Shown in pieces: positions 1 to 10,707 of a DNA stretch of 64,000 bases (its first letter is position 1; each line of letters begins with the position of its first letter). The notes under the pieces are model-generated. The model worked only from the letters and a program-made list of their open reading frames with translations, did not search any database and was not told the origin of the DNA. The translations under genes and the position numbers were made by a program. The DNA is from Azorinus chamasolen (lineage: Eukaryota; Mollusca; Bivalvia; Cardiida; Solecurtidae), in contig OY755241.1 of assembly GCA_963576725.1 (NCBI GenBank), positions 72,053,041-72,117,040 of the forward strand, written 5' to 3'.

Positions 1-560
1 CTTAAAAAGGACATTACACACATGTTTGTAGCCATTGTATCTTGGTCAATTTCAATAGTCATGTAAATCGCTTCAGTCGTTCAGGAGCTGTGGCCCTTTA
101 TTTGTAAAATGACAAACATATTTTGTCCGGACCTTTTCTTGGAAAGGATTTGTACGATATAATTTTATACTCGTTTGTGGCTAATATATCCTAGTCAAGT
201 TCAATAGCCATGTAAATTGCTTTAGTCGTTTAGGAGTTGCGGCCCTTTATTTGCAAAATTGACTTTAAAATATCTTGTCCAGACTCTTTCTTGGAAAGAC
301 TCTTTCTTGGAAAGTATTTGTCCAATCCAAACCAAACTGTACACACATGCCTGTGACCATTGTATCTTGGTCAAGTTTAGCCATGTAAATCGCTTCAATC
401 ATTTAGGAGTTGCAGCCCTTTATTTGCAAAAAATACTTTAAAAATATCTTGTCCGGACTGTTTCTTGAAAAGTATTTGTCCAATCCGCACTAAGCATTAC
501 ACATGTTTGTGGCCTTTATATCTGGGTCAACATCCCTTTATTTGCAAAAATGGCATAAAT
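1..560. repeat. Diverged tandem repeat, about 150-175 bp units
   Basis: Four partial units are marked by recurring phrases such as 'cattgtatcttgg', 'catgtaaatcgctt' and 'ccctttatttgcaaaa', starting near 21, 172, 347 and 501. Spacing is 150-175 bases with many substitutions. A 16-base phrase is duplicated back to back near 284-315. Short ORFs here follow the repeat and are not genes. Confidence 0.8.
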
Positions 561-711
561 CGCTTGCTGTTGCATACATGATTATGGCCCTTACTTTCTG
601 TGACAAAAAAAATGAAGTGGGGGCATCAGTGTCCTATGGGCACATTTCTAGTTTCATAATATATAGATCTACGTTTAAAAGAATCATACGCATGTACATA
701 CAAAGTAACCG

Positions 712-807
712 ACAACGTGAGCTAGACAAACTAAAATAAACATACAACGTGAGCTAGACAAACTAAAATAAACATACAACGTGAGCTAGACAAACTAAAA
801 TAAACAT
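712..807 (+). repeat. 32-bp tandem repeat, 3 copies
   Basis: Three almost identical 32-base units begin with ACAACGTGAGCTAGAC at 712, 744 and 776. The near identity means a recent expansion. The preceding 150 bases hold nothing I recognise. Confidence 0.95.
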
Positions 808-818
808 AGGAGAAAATT

Positions 819-940
819 TCATAGGATTTCTCAACACCATGCCTGGTTGTGAATATTTTATTCATGTTCCGGTTCGATGATTTTCTGCAGAGTTATTGAA
901 CTTTGAAATGTTTACATGGAAAATTTTGTCCGTGTGTTAG
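819..940 (+). repeat. Fragment of dispersed CTGCAGAGTTAT-type repeat
   Basis: The phrases 'ttcataggattt', 'gattttctgcagagttat' and 'tttacatggaaaat' match units inside 63240-63350, 14490-14760 (opposite strand) and the array at 47360-48242. This is a single unit of a family that is tandemly arrayed elsewhere in the window. Confidence 0.7.
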
Positions 941-1009
941 GTGGGTGAGACATCAGTTTTTGTAACAAAAACAATTCTATTTATCCTTTTAGAGAGTTCA
1001 ATAAAAACA

Positions 1010-1585
1010 TCTCACACTTGTTCACCACCATAAGAGTCACCACTGAGCCAGTGTGCTTTGAACTTCATTGTCTTTAGAGACAGTTGTCTAAAACCTCTTA
1101 CACTTGTACACCACCATAAGAGTCACCACTGAGACAATGTGATTTGAACTTCATTGTCTTTAGAGACAGTTGTCTAAAACCTCTTACACTTGTTCACCAC
1201 CATAAGAGTCACCACTGAGACAATGTGCTTTGAACTTCATTGTCTTTAGAGACAGTTGTCTAAAACCTCTTACACTTGTACACCACCATAAGAGTCACCA
1301 CTGAGACAATGTGATTTGAACTTCATTGTCTTTAGAGACAGTTGTCTAAAACCTCTTACACTTGTTCACCACCATAAGAGTCACCACTGAGACAATGTGC
1401 TTTGAACTTCATTGTCTTTAGAGACAGTTGTCTAAAACCTCTTACACTTGTACACCACCATAAGAGTCACCACTGAGCCAGTGTGCTTTGAACTTCATTG
1501 TCTTTAGAGACAGTTGTCTAAAACCTCTTACACTTGTTCACCACCATAAGAGTCACCACTGAGACAATGTGATTTGAACTTCATT
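1010..1585 (+). repeat. 86-bp satellite, about 6.6 copies
   Basis: Units begin with CACCACCATAAGAGTCACC at 1023, 1109, 1195, 1281, 1367, 1453 and 1539, exactly 86 bases apart. Neighbouring units alternate between 'ttcaccacc' and 'tacaccacc', so the true recent unit is probably a 172-bp dimer. The array is cut at 1586 by unrelated repeat DNA. Confidence 0.95.
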
Positions 1586-1898
1586 AGGGCCCTGCATTGA
1601 AAATGCAGTAACCTTATAGGAATTAAATTTTCTGTCTCTGTCCGTCCACACTTTTGATGTGACGCAATAACTCAAACAGTACTTCACATATTGGTTTCAT
1701 ATTAAGGGCGTATGCTTAGTATCTAGTTATCTGCCCTGGATAAAACGTCTACTGTTGTAAACCATCATAAGAGTCATCACTGAGCCAATGTGCTTTAAAC
1801 TTCATTTCTTTTGAGGCAGTTCAAACATCTCACACTTGTACACTATTCTAAGAGTCACCACTGAGCCAGTGTGTTTTATGAGGTACGTTTAAATGTCA
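1586..1898. other. Inserted repeat fragment plus decayed 86-bp units
   Basis: About 1586-1735 carries an unrelated repeat fragment ('ctgtctctgtccgtccaca'). It interrupts the satellite, which resumes as degenerate units near 1755-1880 ('aagagtcatcactgagcc'). No gene is visible. Confidence 0.6.
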
Positions 1899-3730
1899 GT
1901 CAATGACCCATAAGTATGGTATGCAAATATTCCAAAACTGAGTACCAGTAAATTTTACCAGAGAAAAACTTTGGGAATCTGAGCCAAGTTGCATTTGATT
2001 ACCAAAAAACTATTAACAGTATTAGGAAAACATTACTTTTAATCATATTTTGATTTTTTATTAAATTTGTCAGACACTTGGCTAAGAGACCACCCAAAGG
2101 TAAAATGGGTTTTCTGTTTGAAGCTGTTAGATGTTTCCCCGTGTCTAGCTGACTTCAACAGTAAGAATTGGCCATTGAAAAAGTGGGTATGGGCTTTTTG
2201 GGTTTGCAATAAGTGTACATTTACACACTGGAGATATTTTCAAAAACTTGCTAAGAAATAACATGTTTATTTGCATCACAGACTCGGGGTCTTTTACATG
2301 AAATAAAATAAAAAAAAATGATAACAGTGCTACCTGAAAAAAGATTCCATGTGATATCTTTAGAGCTACATGTATCTGTTTAAAATGTCACACACACATT
2401 TATTACCGAAAGGGTCAAAATCTGATGAATAGATTCATTAAAACATCTTACAATTGAACACCATCATAAGAACTGCCATTGAGCTGATGTGTTTTGTGAT
2501 CTTTTGATGTTGCGAGTCAATGACCCATATGTATGGTATGCAAATATTCCAAAATTGAGAACTTTTTCCAGAGAGAAACTTTGGGAATCTGAGCCAAGTT
2601 GTATTTGATTACCAAAAACTATTAACAGTATTAGGAAAACATTATTTTTAATCATATTTTGATTTTTTATTAAAATTGTCAGACACTTGGCTAAGAGACC
2701 ACCCAAAGGTAAAATGGGTTTTCTGTTTGAAGCTGTTAGATGTTTCCCCGTGTCTAGCTGACTTCAACAGTAAGAATTTGGCCATTGAAAAGTGGGTATG
2801 GGCTTTTTGGGTTTGCAATAAGTGTAAATTTACACACTGGAGATATTTTCGAAAACTGGCTAAGACATAACATGTTTATTTGCATCACAGACTCAGGGTC
2901 TTTTACATGAAATAAAAGAAAAAAAACATAACAGTGCTACCTGAAAAAAGATGTCATGTAACATCTTTAGAGCTACATGTATCTGTTTAAAATGTCACAC
3001 ACACATTTATTACCACAAGGGTCAAAATCTGATGAATAGAATCATTAAAACGTCTTACAATTGAACACCATCATAAGAACTGCACTATCATAAGAATTGC
3101 AATTAAGCAAATATATTTTGTGATGTTTTGATGTTGCGCGTTAATAACCCAAAAGTATTGTATGCAAATATTCCTAAATGAATTGAGTAATTTTTTCCAG
3201 AGAGAAACTTTGGGAATCTGAGCCAAGTTGGCATTTGGTTGCAAGAAAAACACTACTGAAAGTGCTATGAAAATATTATTTTGAATTAAATTTTGATTTC
3301 GTTTTTAAATTCGTCAGACACTTGGCTAAGAGACCACCCAAAGGTAAAAAAAAGTTTACTGTTTGAAGTTGTTAGATGTAGCTCCATGTCCATTGAAAAA
3401 GTTGGTATGGGATTTAGGGGCTTGCAGTATAAGTGTAAATTTACACAATGGAGATCTTTTTGAAAAATGGCTAAGAATAGACACATGTTTATTTGCATTA
3501 CAGACTCTGGGTCTTTTACATGAAATAAAAAATATATGAAAAACCAACAGTGATATCTTAAATATGAGTTTAGGCAACATCTTTAGAGCTAAATGTATCT
3601 CTTTAAAAATCCACACACATTTACCACCGCAGAGTCAAATCTGATGAGAATGTTCAACAAATTGTCTCACTTGTTCAAGGTCATAAGAGTCACCATTGGA
3701 CCAATGTGTTTTGTGATGTTTTGATGTTGC
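1899..3730 (+). repeat. About 610-bp tandem repeat, 3 copies
   Basis: Units start at the 'gtcaatgaccc' phrase near 1899, 2516 and 3140, about 590-625 bases apart, and share the phrase 'cagacacttggctaagagac' at 2071, 2680 and 3315. Each unit ends in a decayed copy of the 86-bp monomer ('caccatcataag'), so the two satellites are related. The third copy is the most diverged. Two 64-codon ORFs recur because the unit recurs, and the frame is not kept in copy 3. Confidence 0.9.
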
Positions 3731-4331
3731 TAGTCAATTGCCCATAAGTATGTACCATCTGCGCTATCATTTGGCACACCGCCCTTGCTGTCCGCAAGCC
3801 CAAAGTCAAGTTCAAATGACTTAGAAATTTTACGTGCAGCTGGTTGTCACATTTACGTGCAGTTGGATGTCAGTTTTTCATTTTCTTATATCTCCCTCAC
3901 TATAGCTGTTGGCATTAAATTGCATATACACATTGAGCACCATCCATACTAATTACTTTCATTGTGCACCCAGTCCATGCTGTCAGCAAGCCCAAGGTCA
4001 AAGTCAAATGACTTAGGAATTTTACGTGTAGCTCGGCAAGCAACACCACAGGGGCATCGCTGTGTCTTACAGACACAATTTTCTAGTTTTGCTGTCATTT
4101 CTAAACTAATCATTATATAGCTTTCAAATGTCTCATGTGCCTTCCTCTCATTGAGGACCATTGGTGTAATTAAGGTTCATCACTGTATGCAATACTTTTT
4201 GAGTTTTTCCCCTTTGTTCTGATTTTCACACTCCAGCATATTAACTGATTTTGTGTCAGCTGTGAGCAGGTGACACATGTGTTCCTCCGAACACTCTTGT
4301 TGAAGTTCTTGTTACAACCAAAAATTCATTG
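3731..4331. repeat. Dispersed repeat remnants with a roughly 188-bp internal duplication
   Basis: The phrase 'gcaagcccaaggtcaaagtc' near 3985 repeats one near 3795, followed both times by 'gaattttacgtg'. A shorter direct repeat is at 3831-3875. The phrase 'ggggcatcgctgtgtcttac' near 4050 recurs at 8830. No gene is visible. Confidence 0.6.
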
Positions 4332-4493
4332 TTAACCCTTACAGTGTGGGAAACGAGTCACTAATTAATGTCCTTTTCAAACTCTAGATCCTGCTCTGTT
4401 TGGCATGTTATTAGCTCCTGGATAGTCAAAATAAGCTTGACTTGTTTGCAATTTGGAACAGTCCATTTAAAAAGTCAGCATTGAAAGGGTTAA
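4332..4493. mobile_element. TTAA MITE, family F, internally shortened
   Basis: Starts TTAACCCTTACAGTGTGGGA and ends TTGAAAGGGTTAA. The inner flanks ('tttggaacagtcca') match family F copies at 6933 and 11244. Most of the central hairpin is missing. TTAA at both ends suggests a piggyBac-like target duplication (inference). Confidence 0.75.
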
Positions 4494-5087
4494 GAGGTAC
4501 AAAGTAAATATACAAATTCATTTCATGAATATTCTTGGAGGAAAGGGTTAAGTATACATTATATATGTAATCTGTAGCAATTGGACTAGTAAATGCAACA
4601 TTAATATCATATTACGAGTTTTACAAATAGAGGATAGTGTATGATCACAGGAGGTTTTGGCTATGATAGAAACTGTAGGATCATGTTTATGGTGTTGCCT
4701 GTGAAGCATGGCAGACACATAGGGATCACTGCGTAGTCGGCGTCATTGTCGTTGTTGTCAAACTTCTTTTCCAGCCTGTATTTCCTGTTTTACGTATGCC
4801 ATTGAATTGATACTTCACAAATGGAACAGGCCTGATAAGAGAAAGTGTTATGCACAATGTCCATAACTCTAACATCAGTATTATTTGAGTTATTCCCCTT
4901 TTTAATATTTGGCCATTATTCTCGTTATTATTTTGTTAGTACGCAAGCATGCAACACGTGTGTTCCAAGGAACACCTTTCTAGTTCTATGAGCAAGCAGA
5001 ACAGACCCCGATCAAAAATTTCCTACAGGAGTTGTCTGATCTGGGTCTTCTCTGTTTGCAAAGGCATGGAAAGATGTTTCCATCAAG
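4494..5087. other. Repeat remnants and one degenerate hairpin core
   Basis: About 4690-4985 resembles a dispersed repeat ('atggcagacacatagggatc' and a distal 'aacaccttt'). 4989-5062 is a GCAAGCAGAACAGACCC-type palindrome core of family C without its flanks. No gene is visible. Confidence 0.5.
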
Positions 5088-5255
5088 TTAACCCATTCCC
5101 TCATGTTGACACCTTTTGATGTCTCTGTAAAAGTCACTCTTTGAAACCATTGTGATAAATATACCCATTCCCTCTTAGTAATTATAGACTTGATCAGTTT
5201 GAATAAATCTACCGAAAAGGAGCATATACAAGAGAAAAGGAAAAGTTAGGTTTAT
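5088..5255. mobile_element. TTAA MITE, family B, rearranged copy
   Basis: Begins TTAACCCATTCCCTCATG and contains the family B phrases 'gaaaccattgtgataaat' and 'ctaccgaaaaggagca'. The central hairpin is lost and one terminus is repeated internally near 5163. Confidence 0.7.
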
Positions 5256-5514
5256 GTTATAAATAGAAAATCATATCGATATCTAAAAAAACATGGCCAC
5301 CAAGTGGTAGAGCTAGATTTCTATATATTAGCTACAATATTTGGTGAGAGGCCACTTGATGGATCTATAATTGTTGATCGGAAGCAATGAGCCCAAGATT
5401 GCCAATTTGGGTGAAACACATATCAAGCTTCATACATGAGTCGCTCTTTCGCTGTCACACATGTTTGCAAATATTGTCATCTGCCATAATTTTCATTTTT
5501 CGGCTCATTCCCTA
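5256..5514. other. No recognised feature
   Basis: AT-rich sequence without a splice-bounded open exon, repeat match or hairpin that I can identify. Confidence 0.4.
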
Positions 5515-5615
5515 GATATTCGGATACCCAATCCCAGTGTCATTTTTGGATTCTGATGAAGTACTGAGTTACTCAGCGTCTCACCAGGATTTAAACTTTG
5601 CAATGGTACTGTAAT
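5515..5615. mobile_element. Family D MITE core
   Basis: Palindromic core with 'ttttggattctgatgaag' on the left, GAGTTACTC in the centre and 'caggatttaaac' on the right. The outer TTAACCC ends are not clear here. A 75-codon minus-strand ORF crosses the repeat and is rejected as a gene. Confidence 0.6.
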
Positions 5616-5779
5616 CAGATTCACCACTGGCAGCGAGTTAAAAGTGTTTAATGAGTCGGGAGAGGCATTAGAAAGCATGCAACTTTTTGAGTACTTTCCT
5701 TTGTGTAAGCACTCTGAAAAAATGTATTTCACTACTTGAATCAGAAAGCCTTTTTTACATTAAAACCTTTATTTACAGC

Positions 5780-6075
5780 ATAACTCAACTACTAATATTT
5801 GTTTTTTCAGACAGGTGGTAACATAACATGTTTCCTTTTTAAAGACGACTTTGGGCAGCTTGGCAAACAGAGTAGACCAGACCAGAACAGCTCCTGTAGG
5901 GGCTGTCTGATCAGGGTCTGCTCTGTTTGCTTATGGAATAACATAAAGTTGATTGTGAAGTTTGTTTCCTTGTTAATGCTGAAATGTGAAAAAAAATTTC
6001 ATGAATATTCACGCAGTAATCATTTTTTTAATGGATATTCTTGTAAAAAAAGGGTAAATGCAAAAAGCTCCAATG
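5780..6075. mobile_element. Family C MITE with intact central hairpin
   Basis: The core hairpin at 5866-5934 pairs a left CAAACAGAGTAGACC arm with a right GGTCTGCTCTGTTTG arm. The right flank holds 'catgaatattc', as in other family C copies. It is followed by a decayed AAAGGGTAAA end rather than a clean GGGTTAA. Confidence 0.7.
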
Positions 6076-6150
6076 ATTAACTGATCATTGTTGCATATCT
6101 GCATTTGGCAAACACCTGCTCATATTTTTTAAGCTGTCAATGTTATTCAT

Positions 6151-6358
6151 TAACTCTTTCTCTGCCATTGTTTCATCTGTCATTTCCTATACAGTTTGGA
6201 TCCAGAGAAGACGCCACGTAACTCGGCATCTATTCGGCATCCAAACAGCTTGTTATTGTTACTATTTTATGAACAAAAATAAAGAACACATGAGAACTGA
6301 AAATTGTAGGAGACAACAAAGTTTGCAGACGACAAAACTTGATAGTGAAAGAGTTGAG
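6151..6358 (+). mobile_element. Family D MITE, near full length
   Basis: Runs from TTAACTCTTTCTCTGCC to a decayed GAAAGAGTTGA. The centre pairs CAGTTTGGATCC with GCATCCAAACAG, and the right flank carries 'tttgcagacgacaaa', as in the better copy at 51407-51617. Confidence 0.75.
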
Positions 6359-6429
6359 TTCACTATGTTTGATTGTATTACTCTCAACATGCCCATTAGT
6401 TATTACTTTACTATCACGTGTAAATAATA

Positions 6430-6630
6430 TTGATCAAGATCTATAGCCGAGCAACTTGGCATCTGTTCAGGATCGAAACTTTTTTTATACATCGACTAAC
6501 CAGCCAAAACACTCTGGAACCCTCAACACTCTACTGGCAACTGTGTGATAAACTTTGCAAACAGTTTGGATCCAGATGAGTTGCCGAGCAACTCGGCGTC
6601 TCATCAAGACTCAAAGCTGTTTGCCTTCCA
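6430..6630. mobile_element. Two adjacent family D cores
   Basis: A half core ('caactcggcatctgttcagg') near 6450-6480 is followed by a complete CAGTTTGGATCCAGATGAG palindrome at 6558-6628. The 65-codon ORF over it comes from the palindrome and is not a gene. 6631-6932 shows nothing recognisable. Confidence 0.65.
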
Positions 6631-6932
6631 GCTGACTTGCGGTAGGTTGGTGCTTCTACCTGGATGTTCTTCTGCGCATGAAACTATGCAATTTGTTCCA
6701 TGCACAGAAGAACCTCTGTGGTCTCCCTCCACCTGTAATTAGCTGGATGTCGTGATATGACTGAAATACTTTTAAAACGATGTAATTAAAGCCCGATAAA
6801 ACCTAACCAAACTGTTAGCCACTTTGACAATGTTTTGAAAAGGAATTCAAGAAATACAAAACTTTTAAAATTGAAGCAACAATGTATACTTGCTCAGGGT
6901 GCAGAAGATGAATTATCAAAATACATGTACAA

Positions 6933-7127
6933 TTAACCCTTACAGAGTGGAATACCAGTTACTAATGTCCTTTGCAAACAGCGTAGACCCAGATGAGAGG
7001 GTTCCTAGAGGAGTTCTCTCATCAAGGTCTGCACTGTTTGTCATGTTACTTTTCTTTAGAAAAACTTGACCAGTTTGAACTTTTGTTTGGAATAGTCCAT
7101 TTAATACTAAAGCGTTGTAAGGGTTAA
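6933..7127 (+). mobile_element. Family F MITE, full length
   Basis: TTAACCCTTACAGAGTGG at the left and GCGTTGTAAGGGTTAA at the right, with a central hairpin (GACCCAGATGAGAGGG / CTCTCATCAAGGTC). It is the clearest family F copy in the window. Confidence 0.85.
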
Positions 7128-7301
7128 TTTTGATAGTTTTACGTGTGTTCAGCAAGAGTGTTAGCGTCACACAACTTTCAGGTTTGACGTCTTATATGTT
7201 TACACTGCCTGCATATGTTTGCCCATAACATGCTTAAGATAAATGATAAATAGCTTGAGTTGACAACAATTTACATGGTCTGAAATACAGTAGAACCTGT
7301 C

Positions 7302-7559
7302 TTAACCCCCTCACCCTGTTCTGTGTTTATTCCTAATTTCAATACCTAATGAATATTGATGAACAAAGTAATTATAATGTTATATAGAAGGGGGAATATT
7401 GTAGCCATTTTAGAAAGTAAAGAAACAGATCTATCGAATTATATTAGCAAACAGAGCTGACCCTAATCAGACGGCTCCTCTAGGAGCCGTCTGATCTGGG
7501 TCTACATGTACTATGTTTGCAAATGCGTGAAAACACGTTTATATGAGGGAAAGGGTTAA
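7302..7559 (-). mobile_element. Family A MITE
   Basis: TTAACCCCCTCACCCTGTT at the left, AGGGAAAGGGTTAA at the right. The centre is GACGGCTCCTCTAGGAGCCGTC, a perfect hairpin apex. The right TTAA is also the left TTAA of the next copy. Confidence 0.9.
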
Positions 7560-7806
7560 CCCTCTCCCTGTTTTGTGTTTCTTCCAAATATCGATACCTA
7601 TTGAATATTCATGGACAAAATAGTTATAATGAACCATGGAAGGTGGAACATTGTAGCCATTTTAGATAGTAAAGAAACAAATCTTTAACATTCCATTAGC
7701 GAACAGAGCAGACCCTGATTAGGCGGGCTCCTACAGGAGCCATCTGATCTGTGTCTACTCTGTTTGCAAATGTATAAAAACAGGTTTATATGAAGGAAAG
7801 GGTTAA
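7556..7806 (-). mobile_element. Family A MITE abutting the previous one
   Basis: Begins at the TTAACCC that ends the neighbour and finishes GAAAGGGTTAA at 7806. The flanks 'ggaacattgtagccatttta' are shared with the first copy. The two elements share one TTAA, as expected if the second used the first one's target duplication. Confidence 0.9.
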
Positions 7807-8250
7807 CCCTTTTTGCCATGAATATTCATGTAAGAAATAATGACACCATGAATATTAATTAGATTATTTTTGAAAATGGCTAATAAACACAAGAGTTTGA
7901 CTGTGGTATGTTCTGTAGATTCATATGTATGATTCCATTAGCAGTTTGCTCCTACAACTTATGTTATAATATAGATATAATATAGATATAATATAGATAT
8001 AATTGTACAGTTTCTACTAAGACAAAAATATGCCGGTGTCCGCATGTGTTATTATAAAAGAAAAATAATCTATTTAATATTCATGACACCATAATTTCTT
8101 AAAGAATTGAACTAAAGCTGCTTGTACCACTGTCAACCCTTCTCATACTAAATATTCAAAGGTGAATCCATCCATTATGAATATTCATTATTATTATTAT
8201 GATTATTATGAATCTTTCTGATGTTGGATCAGTTGTAGCCACTGCACGAT
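7803..8250. other. Left end of a family C MITE and AT-rich filler
   Basis: TTAACCCTTTTTGCCATGAA opens a family C left flank ('agaaataatgacaccatg') that breaks off near 7960. 7965-8005 holds an 11-base ATATAATATAG repeat, three units. A decayed 'attattattatgattatta' run lies near 8190. No gene is visible. Confidence 0.55.
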
Positions 8251-8253
8251 GAT

Positions 8254-8580
8254 GGCAAATAGTACAGAGCCATATGAGAGTTCCTCTAGGAGTTGTCTCA
8301 TATGGGTCTACACAATTGGCAAATAGTACAGAGCCATATGAGAGTTCCTCTAGGAGTTGTCTCATACGGGTCTACACAATTGGCAAATAGTACAGTGCCA
8401 TATGAGAGTTCCTCTAGGAGTTGTCTCATATGGGTCTACACAATTGGCAAATAGTACAGAGCCATATGAGAGTTCCTCTAGGAGTTGTCTCATATGGGTC
8501 TACACAATTGGCAAATAGTACAGTGCCATATGAGAGTTCCTCTAGGAGTTGTCTCATATGGGTCTACACAATTGGCAAAT
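8254..8580. repeat. Tandem array of a 64-bp palindromic MITE core, 5 units
   Basis: GGCAAATAGTACAG recurs at 8254, 8318, 8382, 8446 and 8510, with a closing partial at 8574. Each unit is itself a hairpin: CCATATGAGAG on the left and CTCATATGGG on the right around CCTCTAGGAG. Units are nearly identical. The two opposed ORFs over it reflect the palindrome. Confidence 0.95.
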
Positions 8581-9029
8581 GCAGATATGTACACTAATAG
8601 CATGGGAAGTGTTAAAGAAAATTTGTTTTTATGTTTAGTTAAGGTTAGCCGTGTTTTGTGTCTTGATAAGTCAGTTGTTTTAGCATTCATGTAGTCAGTT
8701 TTCCTCTACAACGAATACTTCATTGACAAACGTTGATGTACTCTAAAAGAGGTGTTGCTTAATTCTGAATGAAAATAATGCAGAAAACACAAATGGGATT
8801 TTTCGTGCAGCTAGGCAAACACCACCACGGGGGCATCGCTGTGTCTTACAGACACATTGTTCTAGTGTACTGAAGCTGTGAAAGACTAACCTAAATGCTG
8901 CTGAATAAGTCCTTCCTTTCTGATTATTTAGGCAAAAATATTGTATAAAAATTAAAGGAAATGGTCTTTGACGAATAGTGCAGATCCTGATAAGAAGGCT
9001 CTCCAGGCCAGTCCAGGGATCCTCTTATC
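8581..9029. other. No gene; short dispersed repeat fragment
   Basis: 8800-8870 repeats the 'ggggcatcgctgtgtcttac' phrase seen near 4050. 8965-9030 is a degenerate hairpin core. Nothing else is recognisable. Confidence 0.5.
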
Positions 9030-9225
9030 TCTTTGCACTCTAGCGGCGAAACTGTGATTACCTACGCAAACAGTTTGGATTCAGATGAGACGCCGCATGA
9101 TGCGGCGTCTCATCAGGATCCAAACTGTTTGTCATCTTGACCATAGTTTTGCAAAAAACAAAATGAGTTTATTTTAAGAATTGAAGCAGACGCCAATTGT
9201 TGCAGACGAAGGAAGGAAGTTTGAT
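9030..9225 (+). mobile_element. Family D MITE
   Basis: Central perfect palindrome GAGACGCCGCATGATGCGGC near 9088, between GTTTGGATTCAGAT and ATCAGGATCCAAAC. The flanks 'ctgtgattacctacgcaaac' and 'attgttgcagacg' match family D. The terminal TTAACCC is decayed. Confidence 0.75.
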
Positions 9226-9289
9226 TATAGTATTTGAATAGTCGCTGTTATCTGTTGCTCTGCTCTCCTATGTCTGTCCAGTTGAACTC

Positions 9290-9400
9290 ATCAATGCCTC
9301 ATGTCACATGGGAAACAGTGTAAACAGACCAGAATGCCCCTGCTTGAGCCCTCTAAACAGGGTCTGCAGTTTGCTTCAGTCATCTTTCAAAAGTCATGTC
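9290..9400. mobile_element. Degenerate hairpin core of the C/F type
   Basis: 'acagaccagaatgcccctg' and 'cagggtctgcagtttgc' are the arms of a decayed core. No terminal TTAACCC is visible. Confidence 0.4.
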
Positions 9401-9534
9401 TGCTAAAAACTAGCAGATTGGTTCATGAATCATGATATATATTTGGGCAAGTTATGCCATAACCATTTCAAGAGCTTAGAGAAAACTAGTGTCACTACCT
9501 CCTTGGAAAATAAAAATTGCAATTTATTTTTTTT

Positions 9535-9715
9535 ATTCTGGTGAGAACTTAACCCTTAACCCTAGAGTTTCTGCATCTCTGATTCTCCACCAGGTGTTAA
9601 GTTTCTGGATCCATATCCCATATTTTTTTTATCTCGATGTAAATAAGATATGGATCGTGAAACTTTTCTCCTGTCTCGGCGCCATATAAACTATAAAGTT
9701 AATCAATCAACCTTT
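9535..9715 (+). mobile_element. Retroelement 3' end with hairpin and ATCAATCA tail
   Basis: An inverted repeat pairs GGATCCATATCCCATA with AAGATATGGATCGTGAAAC around a T-rich loop. It is followed by 'cggcgccatataaacta' and a short 'taatcaatcaa' tail, which is typical of a SINE or LINE 3' end. No tRNA-like head is visible. Confidence 0.5.
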
Positions 9716-10080
9716 CAGTGCCAGCAATGACATCAGCTGGACACATTTTTCATTTTCATCTGTTTTGGAGTGGGCGATTATTTAATTTCTCTATAGAAAT
9801 ATAAACAAAATGCCAAACAGTTTGGATCTAGATGAAATGCTGAGCAACTGTCTGCATATGATATCAGAGACCCATCTTTATGGCACTGAAGGGGTTAGCA
9901 GTTCTGCATCTAATCAGGCATTGACATACTCATACATAAGTCACTTTTGAAATTAAATTGGACAGAAAATCATCTTGAACTGTGTAGCATACCAGTTTAT
10001 AATCACTTATGTAGGTTAATGACGAAATCGATTGCAATACATGTAGATTTGGTAGATATAGCTGTGACACAATGGCACAT
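9716..10080. other. No gene; one decayed family D half-core
   Basis: 'aacagtttggatctagatga' near 9817 is a family D left arm with a poor right arm. The rest is unassigned AT-rich DNA. Confidence 0.45.
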
Positions 10081-10494
10081 GCCTAAACCAGTCTGCCCTA
10101 TTTACCATGTACAGTTGTACCTAACTGCCTAAACCAGTCTGTCCTATTTACCATGTACGGTTGAACCTAACTGCCTAAACCAGTCTGCCCTATTTACCAT
10201 GTACGGTTGAACCTAACTGCCTAAACCAGTCTGTCCTATTTACCATGTACGGTTGAACCTAACTGCCTAAACCAGTCTGCCCTATTTATCATGTACGGTT
10301 GAACCTAACTGCCTAAACCAGTCTGCCCTATTTACCATGTACGGTTGAACCTAACTGCCTAAACCAGTCTGCCCTATTTATCATGTACAGTTGAACCTAA
10401 CTGCCTAAACCAGTCTGCCCTTTTTACCGTGTACGGTTGAACCTAACTGCCTAAACCAGTCTGCCCTATTTACCATGTACAGTTGAACCTAACT
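10081..10494 (+). repeat. 46-bp minisatellite, 9 copies
   Basis: GCCTAAACCAGTCTG recurs at 10081, 10127, 10173 and on to 10449 with strict 46-base spacing. Copies differ by one to three substitutions. The array ends exactly against the TTAACCC of the next MITE. Confidence 0.95.
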
Positions 10495-10707
10495 TAACCC
10501 ATTCCTTCATTTTGACGCCTTTGTAAAAATCACTTTTTAAAACCATTGTGGTAGAGCATTTGCTCCATAGGAGCAATTGCTCTATTTATCACAATGGTTT
10601 AAAAACTACAAAATTCTAAAGGTTTCATTTTCTCTAGTAAAAGCTCCTTTTCGGTAGATTTATTCAAAGTGATTGTATCTAAAAATAGCCTATGAGGTAA
10701 TGGGTTA
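10494..10707 (-). mobile_element. Family B MITE, full length
   Basis: TTAACCCATTCCTTCATTTT at the left, TATGAGGTAATGGGTTAA at the right. The central hairpin is GAGCATTTGCTCCATAGG with its complement, inside longer arms 'aaaccattgtg' and 'cacaatggttt'. Confidence 0.88.

Noticed and set aside
2067..2870. Two nearly identical 64-codon ORFs
   Set aside because: They are the same stretch of the 610-bp tandem repeat. The frame is lost in the third copy and the peptide shows no domain.
7302..7559. Rho-independent terminators suggested by GC hairpins
   Set aside because: The hairpins are MITE cores in a eukaryotic genome and lack a following T-run. Dozens of copies share the same sequence.
8234..8690. 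Opposed ORFs over the 64-bp array
   Set aside because: The palindromic unit yields similar peptides on both strands, which is a signature of repeat translation.
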